From the IMG/VR virus record IMGVR_UViG_3300037107_000061, positions 1-32,477 of that record: 32,477 nt of DNA; one strand, 5' to 3'. Below the pieces are notes generated by a model. That model did no database searches. It was given only the letters and a program-made list of their open reading frames with translations, and was not told the origin of the DNA. Shown here in pieces: positions 16,601 to 24,003 of this stretch. The DNA is from a virus. A program made the translations under genes and the position numbers. Within the stretch, counting starts at the first letter, position 1. Each line of letters starts with the position of its first letter.

Positions 16601-17230
16601 GCGACAATGCTTTTCGGAACAAACGCCATGGGGCAGAAGATCCGGCCGGAGAATCTGGTAAAGGAGACCGTCAAGGCGGCAGTTCCGCTGCCTATCCCGG
16701 CCGCTCCGCTCTACGGATCAGCCAAACAGGCGATCACCGGAGAGCCTGGACAGTCGTTCGCCGGCCAGTTCCAGAAGCAGCTCATGTCTTCGGGCGGCGT
16801 AAAGCTCGACCAAGCCCCCTCGCAGATCCAGCGCATTCAGAACCTAGCCACGCAGTTCAACCTGGCGCACAAGGTTGAGGAAGAAGGCGAGTTTTACGTC
16901 GGGCATTTGCACGATTTGGAGCACGCCATCGAGATGAAGCAGCCCAGCGAAGCCCAAAGCGCGATCGAAGATTTGCTGAAGAAGAGCACGCCTAAGGCGG
17001 TCGTGGCCGACTTCCTGAAATACGCCAAGTCTCCGTTCACCCGGAGTAAGAAGCGGGAGGAAGAATTCATTAAGAGCCTCAACCCGGAACAGAAACAGAC
17101 GATGCTCGCGGCCCGGCGCAGTCGAGTCCAGATCCGCGATAGCGCACTCAACCTTCTCAGGCTCTATTTCAAAACCCATCCCGTCGCTGGCCGCCAGGAA
17201 GCTCTCGATCTGATGAGCAAGAACCGTTAA
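10604..17230 (+). CDS. Giant 2208-aa virion-associated protein (polyvalent/internal-virion type)
   Basis: Not assigned by function. Layout: Gln/Pro-rich disorder (1-60); coiled coil (about 265-375, QIAQATADHEAIG... and LQLQTKANQLQLQLE); a Gly/Ala-rich hydrophobic stretch (about 560-630) able to insert in membranes; a Pro/Ala/Lys-rich linker (about 870-990); a charged helical middle; and a conserved-looking C-terminal third. There, VIGRFNKFLFDSFQRGI (about 1789), LLVLAPQWNEGLL and a hydrophobic helix SVATMVLATFVGNQLLNQY (about 1904-1922) resemble the LPD38-type ending of large phage 'polyvalent' proteins. I see no lysozyme, transglycosylase, protease or polymerase motif. It lies 48 nt after the terminase and 12 nt before the portal. 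An ejected internal protein that travels with DNA is the likeliest role, by inference. The start is the first ATG after the stem-loop region. Confidence 0.75.
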   Translation: MPAPADTEEMLKSTTRPARPEDEQTTEEQQQPAQQPEEQQPEQTTNPPAGNKLPAPITPLTRVRGALAAPEDEDQRHADAISNLETQRRQQWEQQMPFAPSGWMPAVRPDEQAAAVRQSDYTAQKQQRQQKNVDLEEQRQVNSQREAQFRATGQSFYRDPYGDLQPVIDTTGRPMYRPTGFETGENEKGETMMVRRNAYGKQEYKTPPITTSGDPADENLYYNLPDGELKPIGKIDDLKGHTNPTIAHAAAREFAHRHAAMWREAINGVESANGEIQGQIAQATADHEAIGTKAEDIQKQIDTLRADPHFNETTGGILGMGGKPSDAALQLQTKANQLQLQLETTQQQQADIAGQIAKGGELDVRAKQAKADLAIYKLKAGHDNAKNLADVRRAILDLQGKTDKNDPVLSEILKKQDEFAKGIQQATDFAKTLGPRGLSSGDAAERPLPGLPDQLQQEPFAMVAKGVKQVGPLSIDRIAQLYGDGKTGFKPSSLLAMNQRINDIEETIQGFAGQSLAPKSGQMIASLKEEQDYLKNLYANRLTQLPADQQRKVTEYIGSLKTTAMGAVLRDAGVNIVPAMAAAKAGKVGGLLGTKIGAMIPGLGETGIGEAGGAIIGGGISAILGYMLADKAQRALIKAAFPDQYDKLVDYAAKDWDQHPIAKTLGGAAGQAPAFGLSAVSTARGMLALGKIAARQEVTAAETASAKALAIKAGVATAQSVGFDLKENKSVDPARVLSAVAQMMILGGEEKAKGPSLGEMRAKAEAGRGGPAGRQMPEQAAFDEQQRMPAKEANAELVPKEGENQLGAGGPAKEASAADLKSRMEAIDKRLQSLKGKNGPAQAHAAAKKAGWSDQEFVDRFEKAFGKKNAPKAPPPDANFNQQGTEAPPPAAAAQGRTKPFEAEGQPKGAKPPPGAAQADQKPPGFVDVTTGKPMTEAEAMKPPGAEPPSAAPKTAPKPPTAPTPAPAGAAKAAPIVTPPPAEPAAAPKPQKTEMGDKTVDFLGKKHAVIEGHGPELSQWQIKDSESPTGSRTTHDVGEVMDAFSRMSADDFTKQSKADRPNKRGGSEHAKEMGEAAKGNTDLVARLDSHAKLAREASHTAMDAGDMDRALAEGAKAQMFREAHEFATQTGYYSKESIASRAAEAERVAQEKAKANATQTGEKPKGNIGEHQGIPQGTNIPANGAEVRKGQGEQAGGGGGAVQRPPEAKAQSPESIRAAIEEGNKSPEEDARIDAELAAKKVAAAEPPGPALELESQTPEQSAAEAKKTREAAAKKAESKPQKRTSDKVIDALKKAKMMPPGATLGASPFSVAYDGAIDLAIGAIKAGRAVADVVKMAQEHFKAKYPNASAEALEDLANDIKMAHSGVAASGAAAAGRMQKVRDRIANVAFNMGLGEKGKIYDEMAKSRDAADNQANLFGRQNARAIENDIVHAFGQKTDQKAARDALTFAVEAGGDSKALDAMAAKIGASKKAPEKWKQRALDSIAFAQAHMAEMKPMVDRYHRMTRDQVTAENAAGIDTIYRSNYVMHAQDIDNSLGHWFTGEGSRGDFSSFEKNRTHETFADSLAAGVNPKSLDALDLLQSRLMHGQRMINKGAWMEGLKGITDPLTKSPIAAEPTLKERANGSKYFDAPKGYTVEHVGRTAIAVMNGYEGIFHALTDPSRLGDDGFMKVVQQANAGGKSSNLLFDSFHFGRLAAWNAAMRANAGGVMGGGAEMPNPFSYKRGLNLLDNTPGEIVKQARLDGCSPEQIKQLIQTKVKLDMLTKEGMNVGQIADNLHQEVLRRLPVIGRFNKFLFDSFQRGIMSEIGTMEYDRQRGMKGNAGLSDQEVARKVAQEINTRFGNFGRQGQFKSKSAQDVMRLLVLAPQWNEGLLKSEGGAVVNAGKSAANLAMGKGLATSMLTRSVATMVLATFVGNQLLNQYTRGKWTWENPEEGIGAKLSAWIPDVIGKGPGFFLNPMGIGAEVTHLIMSKYEKTDSMRRSVGGFIRSRASAIGRPVATMLFGTNAMGQKIRPENLVKETVKAAVPLPIPAAPLYGSAKQAITGEPGQSFAGQFQKQLMSSGGVKLDQAPSQIQRIQNLATQFNLAHKVEEEGEFYVGHLHDLEHAIEMKQPSEAQSAIEDLLKKSTPKAVVADFLKYAKSPFTRSKKREEEFIKSLNPEQKQTMLAARRSRVQIRDSALNLLRLYFKTHPVAGRQEALDLMSKNR

Positions 17231-17242
17231 CCCTCGCCTTCC

Positions 17243-19540
17243 ATGTCTGACCAAATTCGCGAATTCCTAGACAAAGCCCACGACGTAGCCAGTCCGACAG
17301 AGTTGGATGCGGACAGCACGGAGAGCGAGCCCAAGGTTCCATTCCAGACCCAGCTCAAACTGACGGGCGAGCAGGAGAAGAAAATGATGGATCATGCCTT
17401 TCGGCGCTACAACGACCTGCAGCGCATCAGCGGCCGCGATCAGGTGATCTCCCCGACGTGGTGGATGAACACGGCACCGGCGGCCAATCTGTTGCTCGCC
17501 AGTCAGGGATTGCACGCCGCCGACACTTGGATGGGCAAGCGCGCCCGCTACGACGCCATTTTCTACAATGACGTTTCATGGCGCCCATGGACGATGGGAC
17601 CAGACAACATTTTTCTCTCCAGCAACATCGCCATTCCAGTCACCCGCCGCATTGCGCGGCAGATGATCGCCCGCGCCCAGAACAGCTTCTTCGGTTCGGA
17701 TCCGTGGTTCTCTGTCGATCCGGCCCCGGTCGTCGAGCGCAACGAAGACCCGATGATTCCAGCCGACGAGCAGAACAACACCGGGATGGCTGACAAAATT
17801 GAGCGGTTCTGCCGGTTCAAGGCGATGGAGTCCGATTCAAAGGAGGATAAAAAGCGGATCATCGCCCGGGCGCTCATCCTTGGCGAATGCGCCGTCAAGA
17901 CCACCTATGTCGTGCGGGATCAGATCTTCGATGTCGAAGCTCAGGTTTTGGTCGACGTCCAAGGCGAGCCGATCCGCGGCGCCGATGGCAACCATATCAC
18001 GCCCAATGACACTTGGGAGGATAAGCAAGACGGGATGGGCACTCAGGTTCTAGCACGCGACAAACAGACCCCGCAGCCGGATTCCCCGATCTACCTTAAA
18101 AAGGATCTAACCCGGCGCCAGGTGCTTTTCGAAGGGGCGAAGTCGGAGCCGATCTATTACAAGGATTTCCTCTGCCCGATGACAGCGACGGACGTTCAGA
18201 CGGCCGATTGCGTCATTCACATTTACGACAAGCCGGTGATGGAATTCATCGATCTGATCGTGAAGCGAGGGATGATCGACGATTCGACCAAAGGCCGGCT
18301 CGATGCCGCAAAAAAGATGGTCGCGCTGGTGCAGACCTTGGCCGAAAGCAACAGCAAGCCGAAGGCCGCTCTCACCCAAGAGCTGAAGCCAAACGAAAAC
18401 TTCATGCCAATCCCGGCCGATGACTACGGTTCTCCAGTGGCGGAGTTCCTCGAGTTTTATCTCTGGTTCGACGCGAACGGCGACGGGGTGGCAGAAAATA
18501 TCATGGTGGTTGCCGACCGGCAGAGCCAAGCGCCGGTCTTCTACGATTATGTCGCCAACGTCACGACCGACGGCTTGCGGCCGATTGAGATCGTCCGGAT
18601 CAATCCCATGGAGGGCCGCTGGTACGGACTGGGCATCGTCGAGCTTTTCGAAAGCTACCAGACGGCGATCGATCTGATCTTCAACCGCTGGAACTTCAGC
18701 CAAAGCCGGTCCGGCCGGATCGATCTTTGGAAGCCGACCAACACCCAGGAGGGCGACCGCGATCCGCATTTGAAGCTCAACTGGGGATCGACCTACACCC
18801 TCAAGCCCGGTTGCACGCCGGAGGATACGCTCAAGCCGATCTACCTTAACGACGTGAAATTCGAGCAGCTCAAGCTGCAGCTCGACACGCTTATGCAACT
18901 CCTGATGAATGAGTCAGGTGTTTCGAACGCCAACGACGCCAAGGCGGCCGGTCTGAATTCGAGCGATCTGGCGACAGGAGTGATCAACATCCAGCAATCC
19001 GGCGACGAGCTTTTCCAGCCGATCATCGACGATCTGAAGGGTCCGCTCACGCGGCTGCTGAAGCGCGAGATCGACGTAACGCTGGCCAACATGAACCCGG
19101 ACGAGGCGTTCACCTACCTCGAAGGCGATACGCTCAAGCTAGGTCACCTCTCTTCCGCCGACGTCCGGGACATCAAATATCACTGCACCTTCGAACTGAC
19201 GGCGCACAAGAACCAGCAGATTCTTCAGCTCTCCGCCCAGGCGGCGGCTCTGGTTAAGGATTTCTACATGAGCATCCCTCCGGAGGTGCAGCCGAAGGTC
19301 ATGGAGTTCTACCGCCGTCAACTGCGCATCTTGGATCCGAAGGCCGACGCCGACACGATCATTCAGCCGATTGCGCTGCCGGCGCCGGGCCAACCCGGTC
19401 AACCGCCGGGCGGCGCGCCGGGCGGCGCTCCCAAAGGACCGGCCACGGGCGGCAATGCGGTGGCCCAGACCCAGCTCGGCCAGAAAGCCAGTCAGATGCC
19501 TGGAGTCTCAGCGGCCGGAGGAACACCAGCGAAAGGATAG
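17243..19540 (+). CDS. Portal protein (P22-like family), 765 aa
   Basis: Forms the ring at one capsid vertex through which DNA is packaged and ejected. The size, the FYLWFDANGDGVAENIMVVA segment and the nearby GLRPIEIVRINP / EGRWYGLGIVELFESYQ run followed by NRWNFSQSRSGR are the patterns I associate with P22-type portal proteins. The N-terminal part (ISPTWWMNT, then SSNIAIPVTRRIARQMIARAQN) is the usual wing/stem entry. The C-terminal 80 residues are helical and then turn Gly/Pro/Gln-rich (PGQPGQPPGGAPGG), probably disordered. The start follows CTCGCCTTCC with no clear Shine-Dalgarno. It lies between the giant protein and the tail block. Confidence 0.88.
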   Translation: MSDQIREFLDKAHDVASPTELDADSTESEPKVPFQTQLKLTGEQEKKMMDHAFRRYNDLQRISGRDQVISPTWWMNTAPAANLLLASQGLHAADTWMGKRARYDAIFYNDVSWRPWTMGPDNIFLSSNIAIPVTRRIARQMIARAQNSFFGSDPWFSVDPAPVVERNEDPMIPADEQNNTGMADKIERFCRFKAMESDSKEDKKRIIARALILGECAVKTTYVVRDQIFDVEAQVLVDVQGEPIRGADGNHITPNDTWEDKQDGMGTQVLARDKQTPQPDSPIYLKKDLTRRQVLFEGAKSEPIYYKDFLCPMTATDVQTADCVIHIYDKPVMEFIDLIVKRGMIDDSTKGRLDAAKKMVALVQTLAESNSKPKAALTQELKPNENFMPIPADDYGSPVAEFLEFYLWFDANGDGVAENIMVVADRQSQAPVFYDYVANVTTDGLRPIEIVRINPMEGRWYGLGIVELFESYQTAIDLIFNRWNFSQSRSGRIDLWKPTNTQEGDRDPHLKLNWGSTYTLKPGCTPEDTLKPIYLNDVKFEQLKLQLDTLMQLLMNESGVSNANDAKAAGLNSSDLATGVINIQQSGDELFQPIIDDLKGPLTRLLKREIDVTLANMNPDEAFTYLEGDTLKLGHLSSADVRDIKYHCTFELTAHKNQQILQLSAQAAALVKDFYMSIPPEVQPKVMEFYRRQLRILDPKADADTIIQPIALPAPGQPGQPPGGAPGGAPKGPATGGNAVAQTQLGQKASQMPGVSAAGGTPAKG

Positions 19541-19543
19541 ACC

Positions 19544-21370
19544 ATGGCATTTTGTGATCTCCAAAATCGGGCGCCAAAAACCATTTTACTTCCGGATGGT
19601 CGATTGCGCGTCACCTACGTCTTCGACGTGCTCAACTTCACGGCGAAGACGCGAGAGGGATTGGAAGCCGAAGTCTTCATCGACCGCGGTTCTCCCGACG
19701 TCAAATTCCCTGATTGCTACCTCATCCAGCAGACGGTTACCGGGCAGATCGAAAACCCGTTCGACAAACCCGTCGACCGGCCGCCGCAGCTCGTGCGGGA
19801 GTACGAGCAACTCAATGGGCTATTTGAGACTCCAATCGGTAATGCCGACATCGTAGTTGGGCAGGATGACCTCTACACGGTTCGGCAAGAGCTGTGGCAG
19901 TTGAATGCAGGGACGAGCATATACGCCATCCCTGGCGTGAGTGTCGGGCCGACAATACCCGGAGTCCCGACAACGATCCTGAAGACCGAAGAGCGAACCG
20001 ATGACGGTACGCTTAAGAAGATCAAGCGCACCTACATCTCCTCCGGCGAGATTTCGCAAGAGACCCAGACCAAATTCGACGGCGCTCTCACGATCGAGAC
20101 GCTGACCTATGTGAACGAAGTGCCGCCGACTCCATCCGGATTCATCTTGGTGAATGCCAAGATCGATTACCCTATGGGATTGCCGGTCTACACCTATTCC
20201 TTTGCCAAGGGTGTTGGGGAGATCTCTCGCACGACCGAGTACCTGGTGAGCGCCGACGAGGGCGTGAACGGCATCACCGAGACCACGGTTAAATATCTCA
20301 CCGATCCATCGGTCTCAACTAGCCCGATCGCCCAGCCGGCGGGCAGCGTGGTGATGAGCATGGAGCACACCGACAGCGACGGCTATCGGATCTGGACGGC
20401 CACCTTTGCCCATGGTCAGGGCATCATCCATCGCGAGACTGAAATCCGAAACAACGGACTGCTCTACATCTACAAGATCATTTCTCTGAACGTGGCTCCA
20501 GATGCTCCTTCTCCCACCATCGGCGGAACGGTCACGCTGATCGCCACAGAGCAGCGAAACGGATCTCGCTTCGACCCCGGGTGCATCATCTACACTTATT
20601 CATGGGCGGAAGGCAAAGGGCTGATCGAACAAAACATCATCGTTCACGGTGAAGGCGAGCTTTCCGGCCTGCAGGATGAAACATGGGTCAGTCTGGGCAC
20701 GAAGCTCACCCCTCCCAACGGACCAATCATTCGTGACGAGTTTGTTCAGGAGAATGGCGTCACAAAATACACTGTGACCGTGCGACAGGCAGCCGGCGGA
20801 GCTGGCGATCCGTCGACGGTCACCAAGGTTTCAACGCGGTATCAGAATTTCCGCCACCCCGGTCGGGCGGCTCCATACAAGCATTCGGTCGGAACCTGGG
20901 GCGGGGCGCTGGACGTCTTCCTTTCGCCTCCCATCGACGTGCTCATTCCGCACACCACGACGATCACCTACCAAACAAGTTCGTCCATCGGAAGCGTCGG
21001 CACGGTATGGAATCCTCTTTCTTGGGCGACATCAGTGGCGAGCTGGGCTGGACTTGGCGATTATCCTCAATCGAAGATCACCGGCTATCGCGATTACCGG
21101 GCATATCCGGCTCCCGGCACGTCAGTCTCGATGACAGCCGGATCGCTCGACACAAACGGAGGGACCTGCTTGGGGCAGGCGGTCTATGGCGGAAGCGCGG
21201 CGAATATCACGGTCTACGGAGGCCCGGTAGATCCCGCCGGAGCACTTTGGACGGTTGACGCTGAATTGAAGCCGGTCTTTCAGGATAGCGCCGGAGTCCA
21301 GTGGTATCGGAAAACCGTGGTGACTTGCACGCCGCCGGCGCTGGATGACATTAGCTCCTTCCTCGTGTGA
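19544..21370 (+). CDS. Repeat-containing probable tail/virion protein, 608 aa
   Basis: I do not recognise a named family. After an N-terminal domain (1-140) the protein contains four clear and one weak beta-rich repeats of roughly 55-68 residues, about 144-190, 200-252, 268-315, 330-384 and 393-436. Each is built as a strand pair, 'Y.Y.FA.G.GeI.r.TE', then a Gly turn and another strand. For instance, KKIKRTYISSGEISQET, YTYSFAKGVGEISRTTEYL, WTATFAHGQGIIHRETEI and YTYSWAEGKGLIEQN line up. The C-terminal 170 residues are also beta-rich with few charges. Such repeats suit an elongated tail or adhesion protein. GAAAGGATAGACC before the ATG is a usable ribosome site. Its stop overlaps the next GTG (GTGA). 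Confidence 0.7.
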   Translation: MAFCDLQNRAPKTILLPDGRLRVTYVFDVLNFTAKTREGLEAEVFIDRGSPDVKFPDCYLIQQTVTGQIENPFDKPVDRPPQLVREYEQLNGLFETPIGNADIVVGQDDLYTVRQELWQLNAGTSIYAIPGVSVGPTIPGVPTTILKTEERTDDGTLKKIKRTYISSGEISQETQTKFDGALTIETLTYVNEVPPTPSGFILVNAKIDYPMGLPVYTYSFAKGVGEISRTTEYLVSADEGVNGITETTVKYLTDPSVSTSPIAQPAGSVVMSMEHTDSDGYRIWTATFAHGQGIIHRETEIRNNGLLYIYKIISLNVAPDAPSPTIGGTVTLIATEQRNGSRFDPGCIIYTYSWAEGKGLIEQNIIVHGEGELSGLQDETWVSLGTKLTPPNGPIIRDEFVQENGVTKYTVTVRQAAGGAGDPSTVTKVSTRYQNFRHPGRAAPYKHSVGTWGGALDVFLSPPIDVLIPHTTTITYQTSSSIGSVGTVWNPLSWATSVASWAGLGDYPQSKITGYRDYRAYPAPGTSVSMTAGSLDTNGGTCLGQAVYGGSAANITVYGGPVDPAGALWTVDAELKPVFQDSAGVQWYRKTVVTCTPPALDDISSFLV

Positions 21371-22515
21371 GCACGAAGATCCCTGATCCGTTCGACTCTG
21401 CGATGGACCGCATTGCGGAGCGCAATCGCAGCAGTGGCGAGCTCGCTTCGGGTTTCATCACGGAGTATCTCGTCGAAGGGCGCGACGTTTCGACTTTCAA
21501 CCCTACGAGCCTTATCGGAGGTGGGGTCAGCGCCGGAGAGCCAAGGGACCAAAGCGATCCTCGCGGCTTTCTTGATCCAACGGGATTTTTCTCCGGTCGG
21601 GATACGGTCGATATGCCGCTGGATCTGATCTCGCCCAAAAAGCCGTTGCCGCCGCTGATCCCATCGCTCTTCTGCCGCAAGCGCGGAGGCACGGCGTTTC
21701 TTTTTGGTTTTGATGAAACTCCCGGCTACGCTTCCAGCCCGCCCAAAAAATTCCTCACCATGAGTTTAGGCGGAACGATCACGTTGGTCGGATATTACGG
21801 AGGCACTCCTGATCCCTGCACGTCACCCAACGGGCAAGAGGCGTCATTCAGTCTCGCGGGCAGCTGCAGTTACGACGCGCTCACCGGAGTCTACACGGCC
21901 GACGCAACCTGGAGCCGCCCCGGCCCGGGAACATTGCTAGGCCCTATCGGAAGCGGATCGCAATCCTGCGCAAGCTCCCCATCTGTGCCCTATTCTTTTT
22001 GGGGAACGACATTGGTTTACACCGCCACCACCGCAGTCCTAACCGGCACGGGACTCTGCGTTCCGCACGATGACATGGGAGAAATCATCGGAGGGTCCAA
22101 CACCTGCACTCTGTCGAACGAGGACACCGAGGGGAATGCCCTCACTCGACTCTGGGCAACAAGCGCCGGGGTCTGGGGGTCATGGTGCCAGATTGCTCCA
22201 ACTGATTCCATCAACTGCGATCCCACACTGCCCGAAAACCCCGCGCAAATTTGCTGTCTCGCAAGCTACCAGCAACGGACTGGCTTTTCTTTCGCCTACG
22301 TTGAGGCGCAATACAAGATCACGGCGACCGGACTGCTACCGGGCGTATCGTATACAGTGAATCTCAAAGTCTGGCGCAGCCTCTACGGAGTCGACAGTTA
22401 TTCCCTCTTCGAGACGCTTCCGGTCAGCGGATTCGCTGATAGCGGGGGAAACCTCGACATCGAGGGGGACGTTCCAACGCAGGTCGGGTATGACACCTAC
22501 GTTACCCTCGCATGA
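21367..22515 (+). CDS. Cys-containing probable tail-associated protein, 382 aa
   Basis: Starts at a GTG that overlaps the previous stop. Residues 1-110 are hydrophilic and Pro-rich. From about 105 the protein is beta-rich and rich in Gly, Ser and Thr with many Cys (TPDPCTSPNG, AGSCSYDA, GSQSCASS, GTGLCVPH, SNTCTLSN, WCQIAP, CDPTLP, ICCLASY). This is unusual for a cytosolic phage protein and suggests disulphide bonds or metal sites in an exposed particle component. The end, YKITATGLLPGVSYTVNLKVWRSL, recalls a fibronectin/Ig-like sandwich. I recognise no family. It sits between the repeat protein and the zinc protein and probably belongs to the tail block. Confidence 0.65.
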   Translation: MSTKIPDPFDSAMDRIAERNRSSGELASGFITEYLVEGRDVSTFNPTSLIGGGVSAGEPRDQSDPRGFLDPTGFFSGRDTVDMPLDLISPKKPLPPLIPSLFCRKRGGTAFLFGFDETPGYASSPPKKFLTMSLGGTITLVGYYGGTPDPCTSPNGQEASFSLAGSCSYDALTGVYTADATWSRPGPGTLLGPIGSGSQSCASSPSVPYSFWGTTLVYTATTAVLTGTGLCVPHDDMGEIIGGSNTCTLSNEDTEGNALTRLWATSAGVWGSWCQIAPTDSINCDPTLPENPAQICCLASYQQRTGFSFAYVEAQYKITATGLLPGVSYTVNLKVWRSLYGVDSYSLFETLPVSGFADSGGNLDIEGDVPTQVGYDTYVTLA

Positions 22516-22892
22516 GAGCGATCGTTGGCACCCCGATCGTTCATCGGCCGGACCTTGATATTCCTCCGCCGCGGCCGCCGCAGGCTACAAATATTTCCCC
22601 GCCGCCTTTGCCGCCGGAGCCGCCCACCCTGATTGAAATGGCGGCCAACTTCTCCGGCGCCATGGCTCGATGGGCAGCGGCAGGCTTCCCGACAGTGGAT
22701 GCGGCAGAACTTGAACAGCGACTCAACACCTGCCGAGCCTGCGAAAACTGGGGAATGGTTCTCGGCTTCGGCCGCTGCAAGGTCTGCGGCTGCTTCGGGC
22801 TGAAGCTGTGGCTGAAGACGGAACGCTGCCGACATCCCAAAGGCTCGCGCTGGCCGCAGAATGAATTTGTAAAATCACCATCCAAGGAGTAA
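22512..22892 (+). CDS. Small zinc-ribbon-like phage protein, 126 aa
   Basis: A Pro-rich N-terminus (residues 18-40) is followed by a helix (ELEQRLNTCRACENW) and a Cys cluster: C74-x2-C77-x11-C89-x2-C92-x-C94-x11-C106, with a His (H108) close by. The CxxC...CxxCGC...C layout, with GFGRCKVCGCFGLKLWLKTE in the middle, matches a recurrent type of small metal-binding protein encoded among phage structural genes. The role is unknown. Zinc or another metal binding is inferred from spacing. It overlaps the upstream gene by ATGA and is followed by an AAGGAG 14 nt before the next start. Confidence 0.7.
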   Translation: MRAIVGTPIVHRPDLDIPPPRPPQATNISPPPLPPEPPTLIEMAANFSGAMARWAAAGFPTVDAAELEQRLNTCRACENWGMVLGFGRCKVCGCFGLKLWLKTERCRHPKGSRWPQNEFVKSPSKE

Positions 22893-22902
22893 CGCCAATC
22901 CC

Positions 22903-23760
22903 ATGATCTCGACCCGTCGCTCGCAACCCTCCCGAACAGGCCGACCGTTATTCCCTCGGTTTCCAGGCCGCAACGGCGGAGGGCGATCGGGAGAGCAAGC
23001 GCCACTTCAACCGAAGACAGGCACGACCGGCGGGATCAATCCATTGGCCCAGCTCCAAGAAGGCGAATGGTGGAACAAACCTGCCGGCGCAGTAACGCAG
23101 GCCCAGCCGGAGCCGGCCGGCAGTCAATATGCGCCGGAGGCCGCTGCACCGGTTGGAACCGCGGCCAATCCTTCTCCTTCAACCGTCAATCCAGCGCGAC
23201 CGAATTCCGGCGGCACAATCTCGACTGGGCTAAAGGCCGGTCCGTCTCCATGGGGAAAGCCGGAGGATCGAGCTTCCGATGCGATGACCTCGACCGGGCT
23301 GACGCGAACGATTGCCCCGGAGGCCGCGCAAAGCCAGCCGGTTAACCCCAACGTCGGAACAGAGAAAGCCAACCCGATGACCGGCGCACCGGCCGCCGCA
23401 CCAGCGGCCGCCAATCAGCCTCGCGCCAATTCAGGCGGAACGATCACCACTTCGATGAAAACACCGGCCGGGCCTTGGGGCAAAGCCGAGGATCGAGCTT
23501 CGGACACGATGGGGAAAACCGGGCTCACCCGCACGATCGCACCTGAAGAACCAAACCACGCTCAGGATCTTGGCATCAGCCAGCGCGGATCAAGTGTACC
23601 CGGCGGTGCCGATACGCTTCCCGGCAGCGGCGACGTCGGCAGCTCGGGGTTGTTCAATCGGTCGTTCACCAATCCCAAGGCCGGAAATATTTATGCCTCT
23701 TATGTCCGTGGGCTGTTCGCTGACGGAGGGATTGGAAGCCAGAGTAGCGAGGGCGCCTGA
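22903..23760 (+). CDS. Low-complexity repeat protein, 285 aa
   Basis: A Pro/Ala/Gly/Thr-rich protein, likely disordered for much of its length. Two units of about 42 residues (99-140 and 174-215; bases 23197-23322 and 23422-23547) share NSGGTI, PWGK, EDRASD and TGLTRTIAPE. These could be short binding motifs on a flexible spacer. The C-terminus GLFNRSFTNPKAGNIYASYVRGLFAD is less simple and could dock on a particle component. AAGGAG lies 14 nt upstream of the ATG, rather far. The last 171 nt overlap the 3' end of the minus-strand 137-aa gene, an unusually long antisense overlap. No family is recognised. Confidence 0.65.
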   Translation: MISTRRSQPSRTGRPLFPRFPGRNGGGRSGEQAPLQPKTGTTGGINPLAQLQEGEWWNKPAGAVTQAQPEPAGSQYAPEAAAPVGTAANPSPSTVNPARPNSGGTISTGLKAGPSPWGKPEDRASDAMTSTGLTRTIAPEAAQSQPVNPNVGTEKANPMTGAPAAAPAAANQPRANSGGTITTSMKTPAGPWGKAEDRASDTMGKTGLTRTIAPEEPNHAQDLGISQRGSSVPGGADTLPGSGDVGSSGLFNRSFTNPKAGNIYASYVRGLFADGGIGSQSSEGA

Positions 23761-24003
23761 TTCGTCCGTATCGAGCAGCGTGCGAAGCTCCTTGTAGGCT
23801 TGCAGCTTGATTCGATACTCCTCGCGCTGATCCTTCGTACACACCGAGGGGAGATCATTCTCGAAATGATCGCGTGTCTCCTCCTCCTTCTGCTTCAGCC
23901 GGCGCATGAAATACCGGTTGAAGGAATCGGAGTTTCGCAGAACTCCGATGTCCATCAGATCCCGGCGTAACAACTCCGCCGCTACTCGTTCAGGAATGCT
24001 CAT
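23590..24003 (-). CDS. Hypothetical charged helical protein, 137 aa
   Basis: I take the ATG at 24003, which overlaps the end of the GT9 gene by 14 nt. A TTG at 24021 is less likely. Residues 1-80 look genuine: MSIPERVAAELLRRDLMDIG, then FNRYFMRRLKQKEEETRDHF, then an EYRIKLQAYKELRTLL helix. The pattern of a charged helix followed by an 'L.aykELr.ll' helix is one I have seen in short proteins near phage portal or capsid genes, without a known function. The last 50 residues are simpler and lie antisense to the repeat protein, so the real functional part may be the first two thirds. Confidence 0.6.
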   Translation of the reverse strand: MSIPERVAAELLRRDLMDIGVLRNSDSFNRYFMRRLKQKEEETRDHFENDLPSVCTKDQREEYRIKLQAYKELRTLLDTDESGALATLASNPSVSEQPTDIRGINISGLGIGERPIEQPRAADVAAAGKRIGTAGYT

